Shown piece after piece: positions 51,998-62,531 of a stretch of DNA of 64,000 bases (positions within the stretch are counted from its first letter, which is position 1; every line of letters begins with the position of its first letter). The translations under genes were made by a program, and so were the position numbers. The notes beneath the pieces are model-generated. The model did not search any database. It was given only the letters and a program-made list of their open reading frames with translations, and was not told the DNA's origin. Origin of the DNA: Mesodorylaimus sp. YZB2_4 (Eukaryota > Nematoda > Enoplea > Dorylaimida > Dorylaimidae). Where the stretch lies: NCBI GenBank assembly GCA_030248295.1, contig JASANH010001455.1, forward strand, positions 620,001-684,000, written 5' to 3'.

Positions 51998-53485
51998 TCA
52001 CTGACCACCAACCACTTTCGATTGCTGTTGCATTCGCTTCGATTCGTTGATCAATTGAACAAATGATTGGATTTTCTTCACTCGATCCGCGTGCTGACGA
52101 CCCACTTGGTCGAGGAACATGGCAGCCTCGTCGTATTGTTCCAGCATCATCAACGATTTGCCTTTTCGATACAATAATTGCATATTGGCTGGACTTAACT
52201 TCAACCCTTTCTCCGCGTCATCCAATGCCAAGCTCGGGATGCCCATTTCCAAAAAGACCAAAGCACGATTAGCGTAGAGAGTCGGATGCGGAAGTTGGTA
52301 GATCATTTTCGAATAGGCTTTCAAAGCGTTTGGATAGTCTTTGGCCCTGAAATAGACATTTCCTTCGTGAGCTCGACTATGCACGATTGGTTGGTTTGGT
52401 TGCTTCGACGACTGGCTTTCCTGATTCGTCGTCTCTGCCAATTTAGCTTCATCGTCCGATTTGGATTTTAACGACGCCGTGATTTTCTCGCTCCCCGCAT
52501 CACTTTTTTGGACCAACTCCTTGGACTTCATGTCGGCTTCAGTTTCCTTATTCGGAACGGACTTGCTTTTGGCAGCCTTCTTCTTTTTTTTCTTCTTCTT
52601 TTCGTTAGTCGAGCTGATAGCTTTGGCTTCCAGGCCACTTTCTTTAGCAGTGCTCAAGTTGGCTTCCTTCACCTCCTCCGACTTGGTTTCGCACGTTTCT
52701 TTCGATGATCTTTGCTTTTTGGCGTCCTTAGCATCCGTTTTCTTGCTCACCGAGATGGGTTCCGTCGCTTTTTCCTTCGTCTTCTCCATTGCAGCTTCGT
52801 CACGTTTCGATTCCACGTCGGAGGCTTTCTTCGTGCTCGCCACATCGCTTTCTTTTGGCTCAGATTCGTCCTTATCACTTCCGCCAGCCACCAAGCTTTT
52901 CCAGACGATATCTCGCAGCAAAGGCTCGTTTCCTTGAAAAAAGTGAACATGCTGCGAAATTTCAACACGAATAGAAGCTCGAGAATCGGCGGTTATTTTG
53001 AACCATGGATTCATTACCGCAAAAATAGTTCCAGCAGCAAGCGATTGAGGAAAACTATCTTTGCCGTACATTTCCACCCGCAATGCCTTCTCTCCGGCCG
53101 GATCCTCGACCAATGAATGCAAACAAGTCCCGAATTTGACCGATGGTAAGATGGTGCGACATAAAAGGAATTTGCCAGAATAAAACTGTTTGTCGTGAGG
53201 TCCACTTTTTAGAATTTGATCGATTGAAATAATGTTGGATTTCTCAAGATCAACGACGGGAGCATGCTTATTTGGGGCCATAATTTTGAAATCGATGGGG
53301 ATCTCGACATTAATGTATCCCCTTCCGTGTTGACCTCGTTCAGAAACCTGGTTCATAAATTTAATATGTTCGGCGCTTAAATTATTTCGATCCGAACTGG
53401 CGTAGATTGGATTCGCCATCGATAATTCAAAATTACTCGCTAATTTAAAAAAATGTTCAAAATTCCGAAAAAATTGTTCGGCCAT
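51998..53485 (-). CDS. intronless TPR protein with lysine-rich middle
   Basis: A single open frame of 495 residues. Residues 1-200 form a globular beta-rich-looking region (GTCLHSLVEDPAGEK, KDSFPQSLAAGTIFAVMNPW, FKITADSRASIRVEI) resembling the domain that precedes TPRs in some TPR/SET proteins; that link is tentative. About residues 205-380 are low-complexity Lys/Glu/Ser sequence with a run of eight lysines, a probable nuclear localisation signal. From about 385 to 480 there are three TPR units (GNVYFRAKDYPNALKAYSKM, ANRALVFLEMGIPSLALDDA, LYRKGKSLMMLEQYDEAAMF). No SET domain is present. TPRs usually bind partners such as Hsp90/Hsp70. Absence of introns, unusual here, suggests an old retrocopy that is still functional. 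Confidence 0.75.
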   Translation of the reverse strand: MAEQFFRNFEHFFKLASNFELSMANPIYASSDRNNLSAEHIKFMNQVSERGQHGRGYINVEIPIDFKIMAPNKHAPVVDLEKSNIISIDQILKSGPHDKQFYSGKFLLCRTILPSVKFGTCLHSLVEDPAGEKALRVEMYGKDSFPQSLAAGTIFAVMNPWFKITADSRASIRVEISQHVHFFQGNEPLLRDIVWKSLVAGGSDKDESEPKESDVASTKKASDVESKRDEAAMEKTKEKATEPISVSKKTDAKDAKKQRSSKETCETKSEEVKEANLSTAKESGLEAKAISSTNEKKKKKKKKAAKSKSVPNKETEADMKSKELVQKSDAGSEKITASLKSKSDDEAKLAETTNQESQSSKQPNQPIVHSRAHEGNVYFRAKDYPNALKAYSKMIYQLPHPTLYANRALVFLEMGIPSLALDDAEKGLKLSPANMQLLYRKGKSLMMLEQYDEAAMFLDQVGRQHADRVKKIQSFVQLINESKRMQQQSKVVGGQ

Positions 53486-55010
53486 CCGATTGTGAGCTCA
53501 AAAGGAATTTAAAAAAAATATTTTTTTGCAGACTATGAAGAACAGGCTACGCAACGCAACTGCCTCAAGCTACAATGCAAGCTCGCACTCCCTTCCTGTC
53601 CTGTGCAAGCCTGCCCCCCCGCTGCTGTGCGGGTGAAGCTGGTTCCTGACTTAAATTACGACCTTTCACTTTTCTCGATCTTTAATGTTGTGTCTGCTGT
53701 CTGATTCGCATTATGTATGCAGCCTATTCAGTCTTCTTTAACACCCACCACCCACCCCACCCCCCCTCCTCCAAAAAAAAAACCCCAAAACACATCCAGT
53801 AAGTCAGACCCAATTTCGACGAAAACAGGTGACTATTTTTACCGAACTGGCCGAACTCAGATCCAGGTTCGACCTGTGGTACGAGGGATTAGATGAAAGG
53901 TTATGGTTGGAATGTGCCTTGGGTAGGAAAGATCAGGGTGGCGTTAGAAGATCGTTGTTTGGACTAGGTTGGAATTGCATGCCAGTCTGGTGTACTTAAT
54001 GGTGCGAACTTATGAGGTTTTGGGTAGTGTTCGATAAAAGGTCCGATCCGAACGATCGTCTTCCTGAGTGAGCGTTGCCAGATGCAGCTAGAATCCGCTA
54101 GATCTGGAGGATTTTTGCCCGACAGCGGGATAAACAGCGGGTTGACTGTTTTAGCGGAATGTGCAGCGGATTTTGGGTTTTTTGGCGGATTCTGGCGGAT
54201 TGGTGTAAATGGATATAAAAGCCTATGTGCGACCATTTTTGAAGCAGTATGCCCTTTTTTCTAAGACTTCCTGAGACAGTTTTGTCCGCGTGTTGGGATC
54301 TGAAGGGTCGATTAAACGAGTGGGGGGCAAGAAATGGGGAACTCAATCAATTTTTAGACCATTCCCAGGCCTACCTACTGTATTTGGCAACAAAGTCAGC
54401 TCAGCTCTGTCAGTACCAAGTGAAGTCAGAGTTCATGATCCGCTCGTCCTTGGCTCCTCATTCTTGAGTATTGTGTGCTCTAATATGCACAGTTTGCATA
54501 AGATTTACGAGTTTTTTTCCTTACCCTCCCTTCTTTCCTTCCCCTACCCACTTAATTAACGTGGATGTCGTGTTGGTAACGCTATTTGTTCTACTTCGCG
54601 TTTTATTTAAAACTAAGCGCTAAAAAATCGCTTTTTGCGGAAAAACTTCTAGCGGATTTATTAGATCACGGATTTTACGGTTTTCAGTCCCAGTTTTCAA
54701 TTTTGCATCTCCGCTGCCTATAGCGATCTTCAGTACTCAATCTTTTTATAGGATGGTGATAGCGAAGAGCGGATGGCGGCGGAGACAATCGATGACGATG
54801 AATAAACCATCCAAAAATTGCGACATTCTTGAAACGTCTTGCGTAATTGGAGGAGATGATATTTTTAAATGCCAGAAACGGAAGATGATTTTCTAACCTC
54901 AAGATCAAGTCCAAGGAGTTGACAGTCAACGTCAACTTTTACACTACAATACTGTCATTCTCCAAATATAAAAAATTCGAGTCACTGAAGATCGCCTATT
55001 ACAATTATGA
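53486..55010. other. unassigned stretch upstream of the TPR gene
   Basis: The first few hundred bases are probably the TPR gene promoter side. GCGGATTT words recur at 54100-54210 and near 54640; otherwise nothing is recognised. Confidence 0.35.
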
Positions 55011-55181
55011 TACGAAGAATATGATACAAAGCCTTCCAAACGCCTTCATCAGAGGAAAACATTGCTATTGAATTTTTTGAATGACAACCTGGATGTAGTT
55101 GAAAATTATGCGGAAACATCAGACAGTGGAGAGGAAGATGAGAAGAAGAAGAAGAGGACAGTGATTAATCCACCCAACTGA
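55011..55181 (+). CDS. short acidic/lysine-rich open frame, possible last exon
   Basis: A 56-residue frame ending in stop at 55179-55181, with the bias of a protein tail: LLLNFLNDNLDVVENYAE, then SGEEDEKKKKR and VINPPN. An in-frame stop lies directly upstream and no clear splice acceptor was found, so this may be a remnant of a mobile element rather than a gene. Confidence 0.2.
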   Translation, partial: YEEYDTKPSKRLHQRKTLLLNFLNDNLDVVENYAETSDSGEEDEKKKKRTVINPPN

Positions 55182-55271
55182 TTTTATAAAACTACCGTGC
55201 ACAAACATTAATACCTTGATATTCAATCATGATCAATATTTATGTTTCTTTTAATAAATAGCTACTCACCT

Positions 55272-55392
55272 GCTAACATGAGCAGCTCCCCCGCTAACAT
55301 GAGCAGCTCCCCCGCTAACATGAGCAGCTCCCCCGCTAACATGAGCTGCTCCCCCGCTAACATGAGCAGCTCCCCCGCTAATATGAGCGGGG
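55272..55392. repeat. 21-bp tandem repeat, six units
   Basis: GCTAACATGAGCAGCTCCCCC starts at 55272, 55293, 55314, 55335, 55356 and 55377, nearly identical. One unit reads GAGCTGCTCC in place of GAGCAGCTCC. Confidence 0.85.
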
Positions 55393-55554
55393 TTGTAGGC
55401 TTATAAGTGCAACATGGACCATGAAGTAAAGCCCCCTAAGGTACAAAGTGAACGCCCTGACTGGATTTGTAGGAAACTGGCATGGTGTATGCTCTCACAT
55501 TTGCCGCTCACCTGATAAAATGGAAAGGTCCCCACAAAGTAGGAGCTACTCCTG

Positions 55555-55915
55555 CTGCCAAAGTGCTGCTCTGCCATAAAATGAGCAGATCCAAACAGTT
55601 CCCACCAAGGAGGACCTGCTCTTGCCAAGAAATGAGCAACTCTGAGCAGCTCTCCACCAAGGAGGAGCTGCTCTTGTCACTAAATGAGCAGCTCCGAGCT
55701 GCTCCCCACCAAGGAGGAGCTGCTCCTGCCACAAAATGAGCAGCTCCGAGCTGCTCCCCACCAAGGAGGAGCTGCTCCTGCCACAAAATGAGCAGCTCCG
55801 AGCTGCTCCCCACCAAGGAGGAGCTGCTCCTGCAACAAAATAAGCAGCTCCGAGCTGCTCTCCACCAAGGAGTAGCTGCTCTTGTCACTAAACGAGCAGC
55901 TCTGAGTGCTCCGCT
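55555..55915. repeat. 52-bp tandem repeat with palindromic core
   Basis: About seven units; perfect spacing at 55686, 55738, 55790 and 55842. Each has a 19-bp palindrome GAGCAGCTCCGAGCTGCTC, then CCACCAAGGAGGAGCTGCTC. Open frames on the minus strand (for example 55508-55975) are by-products of the array. Confidence 0.85.
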
Positions 55916-55995
55916 GTAGGTTTCGATGACATGTATGTCTGCGCGTTCAAAAAATCCATTGTCTTCACTGTGCACACTCGACCCTCCTTCTTAAC

Positions 55996-56070
55996 TGCCC
56001 ACGTGGCGCAACTGGTAGAATTTTCGACTTCCAATCGGGCGATGCGGGTTCGATTCTGAGCGGGCGCAAA
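55996..56070 (+). tRNA. degenerate tRNA-Gly(TCC)-like sequence
   Basis: Contains an A-box-like TGGCGCAACTGG, an anticodon arm TTCGA-CTTCCAA-TCGGG (TCC anticodon, stem closed with two G-T pairs) and a B-box-like GGTTCGATTCT. A T-rich run suitable as a pol III terminator follows within 20 bases. The acceptor stem (GCCC with GGGC) is only partly paired and the T-stem is poor. It is therefore more likely a tRNA pseudogene or SINE head than a working tRNA. Confidence 0.4.
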
Positions 56071-56394
56071 ACTTTTCACTTTTCTAGAAATATGATTATG
56101 GATCATCGTATTGTGATATGATAAGACGATTGGAGCTTGACTTGCTGACTAGTCGATAATATGGTTCAGCTAATGATAGATAGTGATAAGGTTCAGCTAA
56201 TGACTGATAAGGGGGCTACAGTGATAAGAAGGGTCTAAAGGATGAGAATGGGTATTTATTAGGGTGGTAAGCAAAGTAAGGCCCTGCGGGGCTTGGCTTA
56301 CGGCAATTGCACCGTAGCTGAGGAAGTGATCATAAGCTAGTATGATAAGCTGGGGGGGGGGGCTTCGCCCCCAGCTAGCTGCAGGCGCGCGACG

Positions 56395-56645
56395 CACACT
56401 ATTACTTGTGAACCTTGTCCGTCTTCGACAGCCGAGACTGTCTCCTCGTTTGGCTTCCGTCTCTCCACTCGGAGCACCTCTAGGGTACTAGGTGAGTCAC
56501 CCACGGCTGGCGTGAGGTAGGAGGGTTTATGGTTTTGCAAACCGACCTCCATAGCGGGGATCGAGCCCGGGACAAGTCAGCCACTCGCTCCCTAGCAATA
56601 CGGAGAGACGAATGCCGAACTGCTGCACCACGCGGCGTAACTTCA
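56395..56645 (-). repeat. SINE S2, minus-strand copy with intact tRNA head
   Basis: The minus strand reads CGTGGTGCAGCAGTTCGGCATT, GGGCTCGATCCCCGC, GTGGGTGACTCACC and AGACAGTCTCGGCTGTCG, matching the first part of the 1.0-kb copy. The 3' core is missing. Confidence 0.65.
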
Positions 56646-57653
56646 TGTAGCTGCTCGTTTCTAAATTCAATTAGCGTGCCTTCTGTAAATCTTGAATCAC
56701 ACTATTTCTAGACTTCCTCGAGACCAATTTCGAATCGTGTTTTGGATTAAAATGCCAAAGTTCACGCCTCAGTCCCACCTGTTCCCCTCACGAAATGATG
56801 CCGACTCGCATCAGAGCCACCGCATTTTTTCCTAAATTTCCTGGTTAAACCTGAAGTTTTTGAGATTCAAGCCGCTAGAACCGATATAAGGTTTCATATG
56901 TTCATAATAATTCAATAATTTCATGATAATCATGTTTAATAATCGGTACTTTCTGTTGATAACTTGAAAGATTATTGAGCTGGCTGTCGTAAAAACTAAA
57001 TTTTAACTCTCCTCAGCTGGCCAACGCAAGCCGCAAACCAGCACGGAATGATTGTGAGTTAGCCGAGTGATAGTGAATGTGAAGAGCACTTAGTAAGGTG
57101 AATGTGGAGGCCTTTAATTGATATGATTATACAGTATTTTTGAAACATTGTTAGCACTGGGAAGATGATAGCAGGGAAATTATATTTATATATATAATCA
57201 AAACTAAAAATTTGGCTTTGAGGGAGCTAATACTGACTAAGATTTTTAATAATTTAGTCTTGAGGTTAGCTACACGCGTCACAAAATTGCTAAGTTAAGA
57301 AGATGCAAGACTTTCCTAATTTCTTGACAAAATTGGAAAGACACTTAAAGAATTTTTGAGATGACAGGGTTTTTCAAATGTTTTAAGATGCTTGTCGGAT
57401 TCTATTACCCTATTGATTAAAAGGTGTCTTTTTCGCTTCTCTTAATATCTCTTAAAGAGTTCCTGGCTCCATTTTAAAAATAACTTCTAAGAGTTTCTAT
57501 AGTTGGTCTTTGGGTTTATTACATAGACTCCTAAACTAATCTTATTATTCTTATCTCTTTTCTCCTTATTCTTTTTTATTAGCTAAGGTGCTACAAAATT
57601 GAAAAGCAACTGCTTATATTCACATTTTTAACTAATTTTTATTTCCAAAAATT
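56646..57653. other. AT-rich unassigned stretch
   Basis: No open frame of note and no repeat match elsewhere in the window. Confidence 0.35.
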
Positions 57654-58371
57654 CTGTTATGACAGACTCAAAACTTTTAGACCAGCCGATGCACACAGTG
57701 GAACCAGGGCTTAGGATAGCTGGTCACCTCGGCCACAAGGAAAGGAGAGGTGGCCTGCTCTGCACAGTGTATAAGCACTCGCACACAGATGCTTGCCGAT
57801 GTCCGAATCAAATCCAACATGCTTCTCTGCTGTGTACTGCTGCTGTTCAGACAGGCCCCCAAAGGCAGCTGTGCTGTTTCACACGAGCAGCCTGCATACT
57901 GCATGCTAAAGCTGTAGCGCTGCGAGTAAGTGATATGGCTTATCGTTACAGGCCTAAACCTCGAAAAACATTCTCAACAATCCTTCCTCTCCTTCTTCCT
58001 ACTTTATGTTCATGCTCATGGTTTATCATATCAGTAATGAACCGCTCGAGGATGAAGGGACACATGACACAAAATGATTTACCTAGCCGCGGCTTGAACA
58101 ATATGTACCTACTATGAGCATGTGTGCGCATAGCCCGAGAGTTAGACACTGCTAGCCCGCTATGTAGACCACGAGCACAGGATTGCATGGTCCTCTGCTC
58201 GTTGCCACGATCAGTCGTCCAGTTGATATTCATGCAAAAAAGCAGCTTCTGCTCAGACATTTTTCCCTAACCGTGGCTGCGTTTAGCAGTGGCCGAGTAG
58301 ACCAGCCATCCTAAGCCCTGATTCCACTCTGTGCACTGGCTGGCCTAAAAGTTTCGAGTCTGGCATAACAG
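57654..58371. mobile_element. 718-bp element with about 85-bp terminal inverted repeats
   Basis: The left end CTGTTATGACAGACTC continues AAACTTTTAGACCAGCC...GGGCTTAGGATAGCTGGTC...CTCGGCCAC; the complement of the right end reads CTGTTATGCCAGACTC with the same continuation. No transposase is seen inside; a 152-residue open frame (57659-58117) has no recognisable domain. Confidence 0.75.
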
Positions 58372-59104
58372 ACTGTTTTGTAAATAATAAGACGTTTTTT
58401 GCAACCCAGCTAGTTTGGCCCAAAACACTTGTCCCTACATACACATGAACTAGAGGATGTTAGCACATTAGCTTTATCTATCGTCGCCATCGCCAACCAA
58501 CTGTAGTCTAGAGCAGACAAGTTGTAGCAAAGCTCAAAAGGTTGTTCGACTGCAGTGGACCTAGAGACACCCACGATGAGTCCTACTTTACGAATGTGTT
58601 TTCGCCAGAGGCTATTTGAACTCAACATTTCTACTTTGCACTGTCAGTCAGTGTGAAATTATAAGGCGCGCGGGCTGGCCCTGCTTCGGTCCTAGGTCGG
58701 TTGTTTGGTCAAAGCTGGACACACGATCAGACCATTGAACAAAGTAGACTCATCTTTATTTCAGCTGATGTGTTTCCTGATTCAACAAGAAATTTCTCAT
58801 CTGTGAGCTTCCTTACCAGTTGGCCATCCCGTTTAACTTGACAGATTCATCAGTGAAAATCATTTTCCGCTCCATGAACCCTGATTCAGCCCACGCCCTC
58901 GCCAGCTTCCTCTGTTGTGGTTGTCACTGTCCATTAGACCACTCGAAAACACGGAACTAACCAGGCCTGCAGAGGGATTTGGGAGGAAAATGAGCACTAT
59001 CATTTCACCATGCCCGTTGATCATGCTAATCGAAAACGACCGCGTCACCTTCACAATCTCACTTCACACTATTACCCTGTCTAGCCTACCATGGCATTGC
59101 TATT

Positions 59105-59305
59105 TGGCTTACGATCAGACCCCGAATCGGGCTGGATCACTTTTTTAAAAGATTGGGTCAAACGGGTCAAAAATTCGACAATTTTGCATATTACTATTAG
59201 CACTTACAGAAATCTTTTCATATCTTGTCCAGCTCCAGGATATGCAGAATTTGCTTCATGCCCGCATGAAGGCTTGCATCCCACATGTTCATTCTGTGTA
59301 ACGTG
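59105..59305 (+). repeat. repeat R9, second copy
   Basis: GATCACTTTTTTAAAAGATTGGG, GTCAAACGGGTCAAAAATTC and CATGTTCATTCTGTGTAACG match the 9.0-9.2 kb copy in order. Confidence 0.55.
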
Positions 59306-59365
59306 AAGAATGTCAGGGACGCGACCCGGCCCCGGCCACACAGGGTCAGGTCATGGACAGGGGCG

Positions 59366-59520
59366 GGCCGGGCTGGTAGGCTAGGCGCCTGCCTCTCACG
59401 CCAGGTGCACAGGTACGGGCGAGTGTTCGACTCACGGCCCGGTCAATAAATTCTTGTATAATGTGTCCCCTCGAGTGTGCTGATAAGTGCTTTTTGATGT
59501 GGTAAAACAGGAACAGGGTG
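59366..59520 (+). repeat. SINE S1 variant with long variable arm
   Basis: Keeps GCCTGCCTCTCACGC from the S1 anticodon arm and a B box (GTTCGACTC), but has about 15 extra bases between them (AGGTGCACAGGTACGGG). The tail (CCTCGAGTGTGCTGATAAG, then GATGTGGTAAAACA) differs from the main S1 tail. Confidence 0.65.
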
Positions 59521-59925
59521 TCAGACAATTCGGTCCAGTCAAAGTCAGGGTCAGGTCGTCACCGCATGTCCTAAATTCTAGGACAGTCCTAAGTCATTTC
59601 ACAATCAGCCCCTAGGACACAAACCTGTCTTAAGTTTACTGATTCGATTATGCCACTTGGTCGATTCCGACACTGTGACAGTTTCCCCAAAGTGTCTTTT
59701 CCCCCTCCATCAGTTTTGAGAAATTGCGGCTATTCAAATTTTGAGCCTTTGTCCAGGGATAAAGCACTCATGCACAAATCATCATCACTAATCCTAGAAG
59801 ATATGAAATATGCCTCGAATAGTTCACGATTTTGTTGTTTTATCATTCGATTGACATGCTAATGCCATGTTGTAATACCGGCTCTAAAACGTTTGCTCCT
59901 TGGGCCACTCTCGCTTGTTCCAAGG

Positions 59926-60335
59926 CCAGCATCGACTGATTCGACCCTAGGCCTGGAGCCTGATCTGATACAGGGTCTTGATCATCCCGATCTGATCCAG
60001 CTGATCCGCTTCAAAAAATTTTACATTGATGGGGATGACGTACAGTACTTTGCACTGCGTCCTCACCAACCCGTTCTGTTTTCCTCGCTGTCACTCTCTG
60101 TCAGTCTACCAAAGGACACAGGAGAGATAAGTAGAGCCTAAAGTAGGATTGAATGCTGATTTGAGAGAAAAAACAGGGTTTCCTCATCATAGTATGCCAC
60201 ATTTTAACATTCTTCAGCAGATACAGAACGAAAAATTTCAGTTGCCGATCCTGTTGATACAGCAATCGGATCGGATCGGGAACCGATCCACCCCTCAGGT
60301 CGGCTCGGCCGGATCGGTGGGTCGGTCGATGCTGG
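59926..60335. mobile_element. 410-bp element, CCAGCATCGAC termini, 7-8-bp target duplication
   Basis: Starts CCAGCATCGACTGA and ends TCGGTCGATGCTGG. TCCAAGG lies at 59919-59925 and again at 60337-60343, an 8-bp duplication with one mismatch if the adjacent base is counted. Related termini occur near 4995, 6020, 10700 and 38820. Confidence 0.6.
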
Positions 60336-61207
60336 GTCCAAGGTAATACTAGTCCAAGGACAAAGAAAAAAAAAAAAAAAAAAAAAATACCCTCACAAGG
60401 GGACGCCACCGAGTTCGCTCTGACCACGAATGGTGGAGACCCCGGCTACTAGTCTAAGCGGCCACCCGCACGGTCGAGTCCAACCAGCTACCTGTGCTCT
60501 ATGGCTAACGACAGCTGGAAAGGCCGTGTCGTAGGAGAAAGGGGATGTTCTCGCTGCTATGGAATTCCTGCTGGAGGGGGGTTTCTGCTTGCTGCTCCCC
60601 TGCTCTTCCCGGGTTCTCTGCATGGGGGGTACTCCCAAGACTGACGGGCTGCTGCGATGCCAGTTTATATAGTCTCTGAGGCAAGGCCCGCTAGGGCTGC
60701 TGCGTTCACAGTCGGCTAGGAAGCTGGCTGACTGGGTCACGCTCTCGCTGCTAGCGTAAAGTGCTAGGGGTGCTGCTGGCCTCGCTATACGACTAGACTT
60801 TACAACACAGAGGTGCCTGACCGGCTCTGTGCATATTAGCCTGGCTGCTGACAGACTGGTCCAAAGATGCCCACTGGCCTTAAGGATCATCAGTAAGGAT
60901 CAATGTCAACACCAGAGGGTCCTTTGTGAGCACAGAGATACACGACCATGTCAACAGTCCTGGATCTTACCCACAGACAAACCAAGCTCATACAACCCTG
61001 CCCAGAATCAGCTCCTGGACTCTTACAGTATGAGCCAATGCGACCGCAGATCGAGGCCTCATCTCGGTCGTCTGCAGAGCTGGCAGCTTAGAAGTCACCT
61101 GTCGCAGTGATGTTTCAGCCGTGCGGGAGACTTATCGTCCACCCTGGTCTTTTGACACGCTCAAATTCACTGGGCAGTCAATGTTTTGAAAGACGTGGCC
61201 TCGTGGT

Positions 61208-61388
61208 ACCGTGGTACCGGCCTCGTGGCCTGCTGGGTTAGCGTCTGCCTCTCACGCCAGGTGCACAGTCACGGGCGAGCGTTCGACTCGCGGGCTGGTA
61301 AATCATTTCGTGTAAAATGTGTTTCTTCACCCTCGAGTGCGCATAAGCGTTTGGTGATGTGGTAAAACATGAACATGATGATGATGAA
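61208..61388 (+). repeat. SINE S1 variant with long variable arm, second copy
   Basis: Same extended arm (AGGTGCACAGTCACGGGCG), B box GTTCGACTCGC and tail (CCTCGAGTGCGCATAAG, GATGTGGTAAAACATGA) as the 59.4-kb copy, ending in ATG repeats. The two copies define a subfamily. Confidence 0.65.
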
Positions 61389-62276
61389 CGTGCCAGCATC
61401 GCGTCACATCCCAGGCGCAAATATCGGTACTAGGTATTTCATTATTTTTGCAAGGTGGTTTCAGTTTGCTCTGACGATGCAGCTAACAATTTCTAGTGTC
61501 ATCCCAGCTTGTCGCTTGGGAAGCCTGGTTTAGACGACCAAGCCCGCAGGAGGTCCACCCCTCCTTCCTAGGCACAAACACGCAGCTAATTTTGTCCAAC
61601 TACAGTAATGGAGGAACTCTTTTTTTGACAAGATTGTCGCTCGATTGTATTGTCAGTCCTGCGCCAATTGAATCCGTTTGTGGATAGGTTAGTGTTTTTC
61701 CTGTCTACACGGGCACCGGCGGACATGCGGCATACTGCGCTTGTCTGTCGCAAGGCTCCTACGATGTACATGTAGTAGCCCATGACACAATTCAGAGGCG
61801 AGCGGGATGTCCAGCCCAAAGACTCAGTCAGAAATCACGAATCCATCCACGCCATCATCTGATACACTGACAAGGCGGTTACCATTGAAACACAAAACAC
61901 ATTGATCGCATCCACATCTTTCCATCCTTCTTTGACGCCGTCGAACATGTCGAATCCAACCAACGCGATCCTCATCATCTGGCTTCACTTTGAAGATGCA
62001 CTCAGCGGCCAATCGCTTCAGCGAAGGAAGCTCGATCAGACGCTGAGCCATCCACCATGTGTCTGGGTCATTGACGAGATGTTGGGCACTCGATCGTTGA
62101 AGAGTGCGCATTCAAAACGAGTTGAAACTGCGACTGGCCTCGAATATCCGGCACAAAGGGTCGTGCTTCGAAACGAGTCCACCCCTTTGACCACCGACAG
62201 CTGTTTCCACCCGCACCCATCGAACAATAGGCACTGGCCGCCTCCGACGATTCTGTCCCTTTTTAGATAGTGACCC

Positions 62277-62392
62277 GTTTCAGCCAAAAAACTCCCAGTC
62301 CAGCCAGTGTCCCGATTCGGCCAGGATCCTTTTTCGGCCAGGGTCCCCTTTCGGCCAGTCCCAGTTCAACCAGTCCCGTTTCGGCCAGCTAA
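62277..62392. repeat. TTTCGGCCAG minisatellite
   Basis: Seven imperfect units of about 15-20 bases, each with (G/T)TTC(G/A)GCCAG followed by a short C-rich spacer, just downstream of the transposase-like gene. Confidence 0.7.
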
Positions 62393-62531
62393 GTGGTTGC
62401 GGAAGGAACTATAAACTAAAAATACAGTGTCTCATTATCCCATGAGAACAGCACAGCACTCTTTAAAACAACAGCATTCTTCATGCTCAGCGTCAGATGC
62501 ACGAATTTTGCTTAGTATCCGAGTGAATGAA

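Noticed and set aside
55508-55975. 155-residue minus-strand frame
   Set aside because: Produced entirely by the 52-bp tandem array; the unit length is not a multiple of three, so the peptide repeats only every third unit.
57659-58117. 152-residue frame inside the 718-bp element
   Set aside because: Overlaps the inverted terminal repeat and has no transposase motif.
61824-62111. Minus-strand frame with an LPSLKRLAAECI segment resembling a SOCS box
   Set aside because: Match is one short motif; no ankyrin or SH2 partner domain found nearby.
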